A stretch of DNA of 64,000 bases. It comes from Streptomyces zagrosensis. Its GTDB lineage: Bacteria; Actinomycetota; Actinomycetes; Streptomycetales; Streptomycetaceae. Of the stretch, positions 53,878 to 61,363 are shown in pieces (position 1 is the stretch's first letter; each line of letters opens with the position of its first letter). Under the pieces are notes generated by a model, which ran no database searches, was not told where the DNA came from, and was given only the letters and a program-made list of their open reading frames with translations. The position numbers were made by a program, and so were the translations under genes. The DNA lies in contig NZ_JACHJL010000011.1 of the NCBI RefSeq assembly GCF_014203645.1, positions 186,001-250,000 of the forward strand. Direction: 5' to 3'.

Positions 53878-55304
53878 GCTGCTGTGTCCTCTCCCAAGGG
53901 CTGGGCAAGCCCGAGATGTGCGCGCAACGTGCTGCCCGTGTATCGCGTACGGAATGACCCGCGCTCCTGGAGCAGGGGCACCACGCGCTTCACGAAGTCA
54001 TCGAGCCCTCCCGGAGTTAGGTGCGGTATCAGGATGAAGCCATCGGCCGCATCCGTCTGGACGAACGTGTCCAGCTCATCGGCGACCGCCTCCGGGGTAC
54101 CGATGAAGGATTGCCGGCCGGTGGCCTCAATCACGGTCTGCCGAATGGACAGCCCCTTCTCCTTGGCCAGGGCCCGCCACGAGGCGACGATGGCGCGTGG
54201 ATCGGCTTGCCGCACCCGGCCCTGGCTGAGCTGCGCCTCGTAGTCGGGTTCGATGTCCGGCAATGGGCCGTCCGGGTCATATCGCGATAGATCGACTCCC
54301 CAAACCTGTTCCAGGGTGAGGAGCGCGGTCTGCGGCGAAATCTGCTGGCGTCGTATCTCGGCGGCCTTCTCCTGCGCCTCGGCCGCGGTGTCGCCCAGCA
54401 CAAACGTCACGCCGGGCATGATCTTCAGGTCATCGGGGCGCCGCCCGTAGGCCGCGAGCCGGCCCTTGACGTCGGCGTAGAACTCCCGACCCGCCTCCAG
54501 CGTTCCGTGGCGGGTGAAGACGACGTCCGCGGTGGCCGCGGCGAACTCACGGCCCTCGCCGGAGTCGCCGGCCTGGATCACGACCGGGTGGCCCTGCGGG
54601 CTGCGCGGCACGCTGAATCGGCCTTCGATGTCGAAGTGCTGGCCATGGTGGGCGAAGCTGCCGGTGGCCCCGCCGGTCCGCCCTCGCTCGACGCCGGGCG
54701 GCCAGGAGTCCCAGAGCTCGCGCGCGGCGGCGACGAACTCGGCGGCCCTGGTGTAGCGGTCGGCCCGGTCCAAAAAGCCACCGCGCCGGAAGTTCTCGCC
54801 GGTGAAGGCGTCGGATGAGGTGACCACGTTCCACGCGGCGCGGCCCCCGCTCAGGTGGTCGAGCGAGGCCAGTCGGCGGGCGAGTTCGTAGGGTTCGTTG
54901 AAGGTGGCGTTGACGGTCGCGGCGAGCCCCAGATGCTCGGTGACGGCGGCCAGCGCGCTCAGTACGGTGATCGCCTCGGGCCTGCCGACGACGTCCAGAT
55001 CGTGGATGCGTCCCTGGTGCTCGCGCAGCCGCAACCCTTCGGCGAGGAAAAAGAAGTCGAACAGACCGCGCTCAGCGGTGCGCGCAAGATGAGTGAAAGA
55101 CGAGAAGTCGATCTGACTGCCGAAGGCGGACTGACGCGTGGCGCTTCGCTCTGCGGTGGGGCCCGCGCTGCCAGGGCGTGAGACCTGCGGCGCCTGCGGG
55201 GTCGGCGGCGCGCTCCATACGGTGGTGTTGTTGACGCCGGGGAAGTGGGCGGCGAGGTGGATGGCCCTACGGGTGGTACGCGAGGTGCCTGGGCTGTTGC
55301 TCAT
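53874..55304 (-). CDS. NtaA/SnaA/DszA-family FMN-dependent monooxygenase
   Basis: A 476-residue luciferase-like monooxygenase of the NtaA/SnaA/DszA group, which uses FMNH2 from a separate reductase. It has FSSFTHLARTAERGLFDFFF near the start, LSGGRAAWNVVTSSDAFTGE (a family hallmark), NFRRGGFLDRADRYTRAAEF and GHPVVIQAGDSGEGREFAA. Relatives oxidise chelators, sulfones or alkyl compounds. Both ends overlap neighbours by four bases (ATGA), so it is coupled to the other LLM gene and to DUF1684. No reductase gene adjoins. Confidence 0.88.
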   Translation of the reverse strand: MSNSPGTSRTTRRAIHLAAHFPGVNNTTVWSAPPTPQAPQVSRPGSAGPTAERSATRQSAFGSQIDFSSFTHLARTAERGLFDFFFLAEGLRLREHQGRIHDLDVVGRPEAITVLSALAAVTEHLGLAATVNATFNEPYELARRLASLDHLSGGRAAWNVVTSSDAFTGENFRRGGFLDRADRYTRAAEFVAAARELWDSWPPGVERGRTGGATGSFAHHGQHFDIEGRFSVPRSPQGHPVVIQAGDSGEGREFAAATADVVFTRHGTLEAGREFYADVKGRLAAYGRRPDDLKIMPGVTFVLGDTAAEAQEKAAEIRRQQISPQTALLTLEQVWGVDLSRYDPDGPLPDIEPDYEAQLSQGRVRQADPRAIVASWRALAKEKGLSIRQTVIEATGRQSFIGTPEAVADELDTFVQTDAADGFILIPHLTPGGLDDFVKRVVPLLQERGSFRTRYTGSTLRAHLGLAQPLGEDTAA

Positions 55305-56326
55305 CGGGCGGAAGCCTCCCTGGCGAGGGCGTAACGGTTGGTCGGGCGCGGCAGGCCGAGGTGTTCGCGGAGCGTGGCGCCGGGATAGAAGTGCCGTACG
55401 AGGCCGCGGTGTTGGAGGACGGGCACCGTGCCGTTGACGAGCAGCCGCAGGTCGCGTTCGGCGTCCCGGGGCCTGAAGTGAAAGCCGTCAGCTGCCCCGT
55501 CGGTGTGCCAGGCCGCGACGAGTTCGGCCAGCGCGACGGCGTCGGCCGACGCATCGAGGTCCACCGACAGCGAGGCCAGGACGATCAGCCGGTCGGGTTC
55601 CCTGCCCCACGCGCGGGCGCGCTCGCGAAGGTCAGCACGCACGGCGCGGGCCGTGTCCGGGTCCTGGGTGCGCACGAACGCGACATCGGCGTAGCGGGCC
55701 GCCGTCTGCCGTGCGTGTGGCGCGGTGGCGTCGATGGCGGTGACGGGGTGGCCCTGCGGGGGGCGGGGCACGATGGAGGGGCCGCGCACGGAAAAGGTGG
55801 CGGTCTCGAAATCGACATAGTGCAGCTTGTCCCGGTCGATAAAGCGGCCAGTTGCTATGTCGCGTATCTCGGCGTCGTCCTCCCAACTGTCGAACAGCCG
55901 GGTCACGACGTCCACGACCTCGCCCGCCTCGTGCCACAACTCGTCGATGGGCGCAGCTGGGCGGCGGCCGATGAGTCGGGCGTCGGCCTCGCTGGTGGAC
56001 ACATCGGCGATCCAGCCGCCGCGCCCGCGGCTGACCCAGTCCAGCGTGGCGATGGAGGCGGAGAGGTGGAACGGCTCGGTATGGGTCGTGGTGACGGTCG
56101 GCAGTAATCCGATGCGTTCGGTTGCGGGCGCCACACTGGCCAGCACCGCCAGGGCATCGAGTCTGCCGACACCGGGTGCGGGTTGACCGAGCGAGTCCTC
56201 CAAAGTGATGAAGTCGAAGGCGCCGCGCTCGGCGAGTTGGGCCCGCTCGGCAAAGGCGGACGCCGAGTATCGCGCGCCGCCGTCAAGGGCGACGGCTAGC
56301 CGCAGTGGACGGTTCAAGGGGGGCAT
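55301..56326 (-). CDS. LLM-class flavin-dependent oxidoreductase
   Basis: A 341-residue luciferase-like protein beginning MPPLNRPLRLAVALDGGARY, with ERGAFDFITLEDSLGQ, TLDWVSRGRGGWIADVSTSE and PQGHPVTAIDATAPHARQTA. It is shorter than the NtaA-type partner and probably forms a second monooxygenase or a modified relative. The last 70 residues (FHFRPRDAERDLRLLVNGTV) match the C-terminal end of this class. I start at ATG 56326 with AAGGA upstream rather than at the far end of the frame (56467). It overlaps the next LLM gene by four bases. Confidence 0.87.
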   Translation of the reverse strand: MPPLNRPLRLAVALDGGARYSASAFAERAQLAERGAFDFITLEDSLGQPAPGVGRLDALAVLASVAPATERIGLLPTVTTTHTEPFHLSASIATLDWVSRGRGGWIADVSTSEADARLIGRRPAAPIDELWHEAGEVVDVVTRLFDSWEDDAEIRDIATGRFIDRDKLHYVDFETATFSVRGPSIVPRPPQGHPVTAIDATAPHARQTAARYADVAFVRTQDPDTARAVRADLRERARAWGREPDRLIVLASLSVDLDASADAVALAELVAAWHTDGAADGFHFRPRDAERDLRLLVNGTVPVLQHRGLVRHFYPGATLREHLGLPRPTNRYALAREASAR

Positions 56327-56521
56327 GGGGTTCCTTACGGTCCGGGGGTTCCTTGGATCGGACGGGTGGTCGTACGGATGGTCGTACGGGGCCCGTTCGG
56401 GCCCTCCAGGGCGCGCGGCGGCCACGGGGCCGGAAGACCCGGAGTGCGCCCCTCGTGCGGTTGCCAATCGGTCGAGCCAGGACCGATCAGGCGGGGCCGC
56501 GATCGACGACGCCGCGTTGCC

Positions 56522-58615
56522 CTAGGCGCTCAGCCGCGCGGGACAGGCACCTTGGGTGAGGAGTTCGAGCAGGGCCCGGGCCACCGCGTCGTTTTGCCGC
56601 ACGGCGGGCGCGCCGGTCCCCGGCCGGGCGAAGGCGGTCGCCACCCGGGTGTCGGTGTGCGCCCCGATCGCGAAGCGACGCGGGTGCGGGCGCCCGGTGC
56701 GGTCGAGCACGCGGGCGTCGTCGGGGTGCACGGCGAGCAGCCCGCCTGCGGTCGCCCGCACCCCGTCCGGGTCGTCCTCGTACAGCGCGCGCAGCAGCCG
56801 GTCCCGGGAACGGGCCACCGAGGGGTTCGGCAGCCTGGCCTCGACGAGCGCGGTCGCTTGGACGGTGTGCCCGGGTACGGAGTCGCTGGCGGCTGTGAAT
56901 ACGCCGCGCGCCGGGTCGGCGGTGACGGTCATCTCGGCACCGATGAAGCGCACGACCCCGGCCCGGGACAGCGCGAGCAACTGTCTCAACCGGGGCCCGG
57001 GCGGGCCCGAGGCGACATAGCTGAAGAAGCCGTGCCACCACGGGCCGATGTCGCCCAGCCGGGCCACCTGCCCGTACAGCGAGAGCAGCCCGAGGAAGAC
57101 GGCGAGATCGGGACTGTGCTCGGGGTCGTGATGGCGCGCTAGGTCGGCGGTGATGTAGCGGCGCAACTCGTCCTGTAACGCCTCGGTCGAGGGGAAGGTC
57201 AGCTCGGTCAGCGGCCGGTCCAGCGCGACGAGGTCGATCCGGTCTGCGGGGTCGGGCACGGTGGCCGCCACCAAGGCGGCAAGCTCCTCGCTACCCGGCT
57301 CGCAGGCGGCGTACTTCTCTTCGAAGTCCTGCCAACTCGCGCGGGTGCGCCCCGGGTGAGCGGTGAACAGCCGGTGGTAGTGCGCGTATCCCAGTTCCTT
57401 TTGGCACAGCGGCCACACCTCGCGTGCGAAGTCCACCGGACCTGGGCGCCGTAGCAGCTCCGCCACCTGCGGCGGCCCGAAGAACCGGGGTAGCGGCGGC
57501 AGTTCGCCGTGCCAGTCGTAGCCGATCTTTGAGTGGTACGGGACGCCTCGTCGCGATCCGACATAGAGCACCGGCTCCCGGCCGGAGGGTCGGTAGACCA
57601 ACTCCGGGCCGCCACCGGGACCGCCACCGGGACCGTCGCCGGACGCGCCGGCCGCACCGGCCGCCCCTGCCGCATCGGCGTAGGTCCCGCCCCGACCCTC
57701 GGTCAGCAACACCATCAGATCGATGAAGGCCAGTCCGAAGCCGCGCACCAGCACCGGTTCACCGGGGTGCAGCGCCTGTAGGTCGCTGTCCGCGGTGTAC
57801 TCGGGCGGCAGATAGGTCAGCCCGTGGTGCGCTGCGAAGTGGGCCAACTCGGTTTGTGCCGGGTCGGTCTCGGCATCGAGATGGCCCAGGGCGAGCACCA
57901 CCGCATCGGCGACCAGCGGCAGCTCACGGCCCTCCAGCCACACCCGTTGTGACGCCTCACGCGGCCCGGCTACCCGTACCGCGCGCCGCCGGTGCACCCG
58001 CAGTTCGACACCGGGCGGCAGGGCGGCCACCGCACGCTCGTACACCCAGCCCAGGTACGCACTTTGCAGCCGCCGGGTCGCGAACGTACGGCCCGTCAAG
58101 GCCGCCACTTCATCCGCTAGTTCGCGGGCGAGTGGCACGTTCAGCCGGCCCGCGCGGATCTCCTGGGCCCACTCGGCGAGCGAGGGCCCGGCGTACGGCG
58201 GCCCGTCCCGCGCGGCGTCCCAGCCTCGGCTTCCGTCGTCGAAGACGGACACGTCCGCCGCCATCGAGTTCATCCACAGCAGTGACGACTGCTCCGGCCG
58301 CCAGACCCGCCCACCGCCCGGCGGATGCGGGTCGATGAGATGCACGAGGAGACGGCTGTCTCGCCGCGGCGCGAAACGACTGCCCTGCGTTGAGGGCGCG
58401 GGCGGGGCGCCGTCCGGCGCAGCCGCCGCGACGGCGCCGCCGTGCGGGGATGCGCCGACGTGCGGGGGTATGAGGCCGCCAACTGGCGGCAGTTCGGTTG
58501 CGCGAGCGGCGATCCTGGCGATCAGACCTACGGCGCGCGGGCCCGCACCGACGATCGCGATGGCGGGCGGGCGGGGGCGGCGGGGAAGAGGGGAACTGTT
58601 CGGTGACACGGACAT
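56522..58615 (-). CDS. FAD/NAD(P)-binding protein
   Basis: A 697-residue flavoprotein-like protein. The dinucleotide-binding start is AIAIVGAGPRAVGLIARIAA (about 19-38), followed by HPPGGGRVWRPEQSSLLWMN and, later, LVRGFGLAFIDLMVLLTEGR, all features of the FAD-NAD(P)-binding (NAD_binding_9) family. A Gly/Pro repeat (GPGGGPGGGP) sits mid-protein. It is a likely oxidoreductase, perhaps supplying electrons in the operon, but no reaction is known. The ATG at 58615 has GGAG 8 bases upstream. It is the first gene of the operon; the next starts 195 bases on. Confidence 0.85.
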   Translation of the reverse strand: MSVSPNSSPLPRRPRPPAIAIVGAGPRAVGLIARIAARATELPPVGGLIPPHVGASPHGGAVAAAAPDGAPPAPSTQGSRFAPRRDSRLLVHLIDPHPPGGGRVWRPEQSSLLWMNSMAADVSVFDDGSRGWDAARDGPPYAGPSLAEWAQEIRAGRLNVPLARELADEVAALTGRTFATRRLQSAYLGWVYERAVAALPPGVELRVHRRRAVRVAGPREASQRVWLEGRELPLVADAVVLALGHLDAETDPAQTELAHFAAHHGLTYLPPEYTADSDLQALHPGEPVLVRGFGLAFIDLMVLLTEGRGGTYADAAGAAGAAGASGDGPGGGPGGGPELVYRPSGREPVLYVGSRRGVPYHSKIGYDWHGELPPLPRFFGPPQVAELLRRPGPVDFAREVWPLCQKELGYAHYHRLFTAHPGRTRASWQDFEEKYAACEPGSEELAALVAATVPDPADRIDLVALDRPLTELTFPSTEALQDELRRYITADLARHHDPEHSPDLAVFLGLLSLYGQVARLGDIGPWWHGFFSYVASGPPGPRLRQLLALSRAGVVRFIGAEMTVTADPARGVFTAASDSVPGHTVQATALVEARLPNPSVARSRDRLLRALYEDDPDGVRATAGGLLAVHPDDARVLDRTGRPHPRRFAIGAHTDTRVATAFARPGTGAPAVRQNDAVARALLELLTQGACPARLSA

Positions 58616-58630
58616 GCGAAGACTCCGTGG

Positions 58631-58647
58631 GTGCTCGGTTCGAGCAC
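58631..58647. promoter_or_regulatory. Perfect 7-bp dyad in the leader of the flavin operon
   Basis: GTGCTCG and CGAGCAC flank GTT, 16-32 bases before the start of the FAD/NAD(P) gene and next to its ribosome site. As RNA it would form a 7-bp hairpin that could affect translation; as DNA it could be an operator. Confidence 0.45.
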
Positions 58648-58698
58648 GCGTCCAGTCCACACATGCGGTCGCGCCCCTCAGCACGGCCGGACTGTGAG

Positions 58699-58727
58699 GC
58701 TATGCGCTGGCCACGGCGTTCTGTCAA
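58699..58727 (-). promoter_or_regulatory. Putative promoter of the flavin operon
   Basis: On the minus strand a perfect TTGACA (58727-58722) is followed after 17 bases by CATAGC (58704-58699), a 3-of-6 match to TATAAT. Transcription would start near 58692, leaving a leader of about 75 bases that contains the 7-bp dyad. Confidence 0.45.
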
Positions 58728-58763
58728 GGCTGTCCGTACTGTGAACAGCGCGTCTCACCGCGG

Positions 58764-58792
58764 TTGACGGGAAAACGGAAGACTGCTCCACT
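58764..58792 (+). promoter_or_regulatory. Putative promoter giving a leaderless leader peptide
   Basis: TTGACG (58764-58769), 17 bases, then TCCACT (58787-58792; T first and T last as in TANNNT). Six bases later comes the ATG of the 25-residue leader peptide. That spacing would put the transcript start at the ATG itself, the leaderless arrangement reported for such peptides in mycobacteria. The -10 is weak. Confidence 0.4.
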
Positions 58793-58798
58793 TGGCCT

Positions 58799-58876
58799 AT
58801 GCACTCAGGGCAGCGTCTGGTCACCCGCGACCACATCGACTTCGGTCGGGTGTGGTCGTGTTCCTGTTCGGGCTGA
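58799..58876 (+). CDS. Putative cysteine-containing leader peptide
   Basis: A 25-codon frame whose end, RDHIDFGRVWSCSCSG, matches the pattern RxH[IV]D[LF]xRVxSxxC of the small leader peptides found before sulfur-assimilation operons in actinobacteria. In mycobacteria, cysteine-rich leaders sense Cys supply by attenuation. No ribosome site precedes the ATG; a promoter spaced for leaderless translation does. A hairpin with a C(TTCG)G tetraloop (58828-58858) lies inside the frame. It is divergent from the flavin operon, and no sulfur gene follows on its own strand. I recognised it by motif only, so translation is unproven. Confidence 0.55.
   Translation: MHSGQRLVTRDHIDFGRVWSCSCSG
58828..58858 (+). 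promoter_or_regulatory. Hairpin with TTCG tetraloop inside the leader peptide
   Basis: CGACCACA (58828-58835) pairs with TGTGGTCG (58851-58858), and the inner CGAC pairs with GTCG around TTCG (58841-58844). In all there are 12 base pairs with a small T/GG internal loop. C(UUCG)G is an exceptionally stable RNA loop. Its place over the cysteine-approaching codons suggests a ribosome-sensitive structure. Confidence 0.55.
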
Positions 58877-59252
58877 CCGCTGCTCCACGCGTCTGAGCGC
58901 CCGCCCGCAAGGGCTAGGCCGCGCTCGCGCCCCGCAATGTCAGCAGTTCGCGGCCCCAGCCTCGCGCGGGCCTCGCGTCCCGCATCCGCGTATCCAGCAC
59001 GCGTCCGCACACCGTAAACGCTCGGCCCTCCCCTCGCTCAGCTCGCGCCTCATCCCGATCCGCACGCTTGCTTGACTGCGCGTCATCGCCCCAGCCCCCA
59101 TGGCCTTCTCGTAAGGCACTGCATGACCGTCACCTCATGGCGCGGCTGGCGCGTTGACCGCGCAGCACACCGCCCGCGCTGAACCACCGGTCTTCCTACG
59201 GCCAACAGGTTTAGCGCGGGAGCACACCGCCCGCCATGGGCAGTGGGGTCTA
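58877..59252. other. Gap between leader peptide and DUF5685 gene
   Basis: These 376 bases hold no gene I can support on either strand. Nothing that looks like a sulfur-metabolism gene follows the leader peptide on the plus strand. Confidence 0.45.
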
Positions 59253-60614
59253 TCAGCAGCTACATCCGCAGTCACAACCCCCGCACCCGTCGCAACAGTC
59301 GCAACCCTCACAACAATCACAACAGTCGCACTTGTGGCACCAACCGCCGCGCTTATCGCCGGTCCACGGGTCGTGGTAGTCCTCGCGGCAGCAGATCTGG
59401 CACGTACAACACAGCCCGAGCCAGACCGCACACCCCGGGATCAGGCTGCGCCGACGTGGCGGCCGGCCGGGGTCGCCATGCCCATCACCACCGCCACCGC
59501 CTCCGCCACCGAACCAGTCCCCATCGGAGCCACCGTGCCCGGGCCCCGGGTGCAGCGGCTGGGACGGCTGGGGCGGCGCACCCGTGACGCCTCGGGGTGC
59601 GTTCATATGCCCGTACGGCAGGGCGCCGGGCTGCACCGACTGGCCCGGGCCGCCCTGCCCAGCCTGGCCTCCATGCGGATGCCCGTACGGCGACTGGGCA
59701 CCGGGCCCCGCGTGGTGCTGGGCTCGCGACTGCTGGTCCAACTGGTGCGAACAGGTGGGGCCGAACGCCCGGTCCACGGCGTGCCGCAACTCGTGCGCCA
59801 ACAGCACATGCGCCAGCCTGCCATCGGCAAAACGCACCTCCCGCAGCGCCAGCCGTACGCCCCGTACCGCGTCCTCACACAATCGCCGCGCCTCGGCGAC
59901 CGAAGCGCCCGTCGCACGGAGCGGGTTCCAGGCGCCGGTCCGCGCATCCTTGTCCAGGTCCTCGACCGCGTCCAGCAGGTGCGCCAGGCGCCCGAACAAT
60001 CGCCCCGCCTCAGCGAGCGGCGCCCGGTTTTCCGGTCGCCCGGCCAACTGCGCGGTGTGCGCGAAGGCAGCGGCGGTCGCCGTCTCGGTCGGCTCGGTGA
60101 TGGCCAGCAGCGGAGTGCCCCACACCGCCAGCTCCTCGATGCCGGCCTGCCGATCCACCGCTTGCACCAACACGGCCGTATCGAAGCCCAGGTCAGCCCC
60201 GGTATGCGCGCCGGCACGGTCCCACCGGGTGGCGACCCGGCGGGCGGCAGCAGCCACCGGGCGGCGGGCCAGTGCACCATCGCGGTCCGCGATGTGGTCT
60301 CGGACCTTCGCCGACGCGAGGACGAGTGACACGGCCGCCGCGAGCCTGGCGCCCTCGCCGCGCGCCACGGGCGCGGTGCGCATGCCGCGCAGCGGGCAGG
60401 GCCCGGCGGTGCGCCGCCGAGCCGCACGGTCCGCATCGCGTGTCTGAGCCTCCACGAGGACCGAGATGATCAAGCCGTCGTAGTTGGTGGCCACCCGGGC
60501 GAACTGACCGTGATCGGCGCGGAGCGCGAGACACAGCCCGCACAGGTGTGCCATCCAGTCCGCGTGCAGACCAACAGACAAGCGATGCCGACACGGTCGG
60601 ACAATCCCAAACAA
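59253..60614 (-). CDS. DUF5685 family protein with cysteine-rich tail
   Basis: A protein of about 453 residues of the DUF5685 family. It begins FGIVRPCRHRLSVGLHADWM, then AHLCGLCLALRADHGQFARV, with conserved cysteines, and contains VLLAHELRHAVDRAFG. The body is helical and of unknown function. The C-terminus changes to a Gly/Pro/Gln-rich linker and ends in a cysteine tail with 14 Cys in the last 29 residues (units such as CDCC). Homologues begin MFGIVRPC, so the start should be the TTG at 60614, with GGGAG only 2 bases upstream, although the frame is open to 60650. The tail could bind metal. Confidence 0.8.
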   Translation of the reverse strand: MFGIVRPCRHRLSVGLHADWMAHLCGLCLALRADHGQFARVATNYDGLIISVLVEAQTRDADRAARRRTAGPCPLRGMRTAPVARGEGARLAAAVSLVLASAKVRDHIADRDGALARRPVAAAARRVATRWDRAGAHTGADLGFDTAVLVQAVDRQAGIEELAVWGTPLLAITEPTETATAAAFAHTAQLAGRPENRAPLAEAGRLFGRLAHLLDAVEDLDKDARTGAWNPLRATGASVAEARRLCEDAVRGVRLALREVRFADGRLAHVLLAHELRHAVDRAFGPTCSHQLDQQSRAQHHAGPGAQSPYGHPHGGQAGQGGPGQSVQPGALPYGHMNAPRGVTGAPPQPSQPLHPGPGHGGSDGDWFGGGGGGGGDGHGDPGRPPRRRSLIPGCAVWLGLCCTCQICCREDYHDPWTGDKRGGWCHKCDCCDCCEGCDCCDGCGGCDCGCSC

Positions 60615-60845
60615 AGCTCCCCCATTCCCCCGTACGCCGCGTGGCGTCACTCATTTAGCCCGGCGAGTCTAACTAGCATGCCGTCAGGCTCTTTGGGCAG
60701 GAGGAACTCTGATTCACCGCCACGCGTTGTGCACCAGTACCGTCACGAATCCCCTGTGCGGCTGCAATCCGCTTGGCACATCATCCGCATCATGGCCGAC
60801 GATAGAGGAGCGGACAGTACCCGCCGCATGTGAGAGGAGGCGTCC

Positions 60846-61280
60846 ATGGGATCGGTGCGCAAGGCGAGTGCTTGGCTAGGCCTCGTTGACGACGGCGATG
60901 ATGAGCGCTACTACGACGACGACTACTCCGAGGGACCCGAGCCTGGTGACGGCTGGGTGACCGACCCGCGGGTGCGGGTCACCGACCAGGCTGCGCAGGA
61001 GCAGGGCTCCCGCATCGCGACAATCACCCCCGACGGTTTCCGTGATGCCCGCGGCATCGGCGAATTGTTCCGTGAGGGCGTTCCGGTGATCGTGAACCTC
61101 ACCACGATGGAGCCCGCCGACGCCAAGCGCGTGGTCGATTTCGCGGCCGGACTCACGTTCGGCCTGCGGGGTTCCATCGAGCGGGTCGCCACCCGCGTGT
61201 TCCTGCTGACGCCGCCCGACTACCAGATCGTCAGCGGCGATGCGGGCCGCGCGGCGCGCGGCTTCTTCAACCAGAGCTGA
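60846..61280 (+). CDS. sepF: SepF cell-division protein (paralogue)
   Basis: A 144-residue SepF. The N-terminal amphipathic helix (MGSVRKASAWLGLVDD) would bind the membrane, an acidic Asp/Glu/Tyr linker follows (about 17-45), and the C-terminal SepF domain has FRDARGIGELFREGVPVIVN, LTTMEPADAKRVVDFAAGL and GSIERVATRVFLLTP. SepF anchors FtsZ polymers and shapes the septum. Streptomycetes usually carry several copies; this one is outside any ftsZ cluster, so it is probably not the main division copy. The ATG has GAGAGGAGG 6 bases upstream. Confidence 0.92.
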   Translation: MGSVRKASAWLGLVDDGDDERYYDDDYSEGPEPGDGWVTDPRVRVTDQAAQEQGSRIATITPDGFRDARGIGELFREGVPVIVNLTTMEPADAKRVVDFAAGLTFGLRGSIERVATRVFLLTPPDYQIVSGDAGRAARGFFNQS

Positions 61281-61281
61281 A

Positions 61282-61319
61282 CCCGGCGGCGTGCGCGCTT
61301 GTCAGCGCACGCCGCCGGG
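61282..61319. terminator. Bidirectional terminator between sepF and the acyl-CoA dehydrogenase
   Basis: CCCGGCGGCGTGCGC (61282-61296) pairs perfectly with GCGCACGCCGCCGGG (61305-61319), a 15-bp stem with an 8-base loop. It starts one base after the sepF stop and lies 45 bases past the convergent dehydrogenase stop. Confidence 0.85.
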
Positions 61320-61363
61320 CGACGCCCCGGCGCTGAGGGGTCAGCCCCGCGCTCGTGGGCCTG

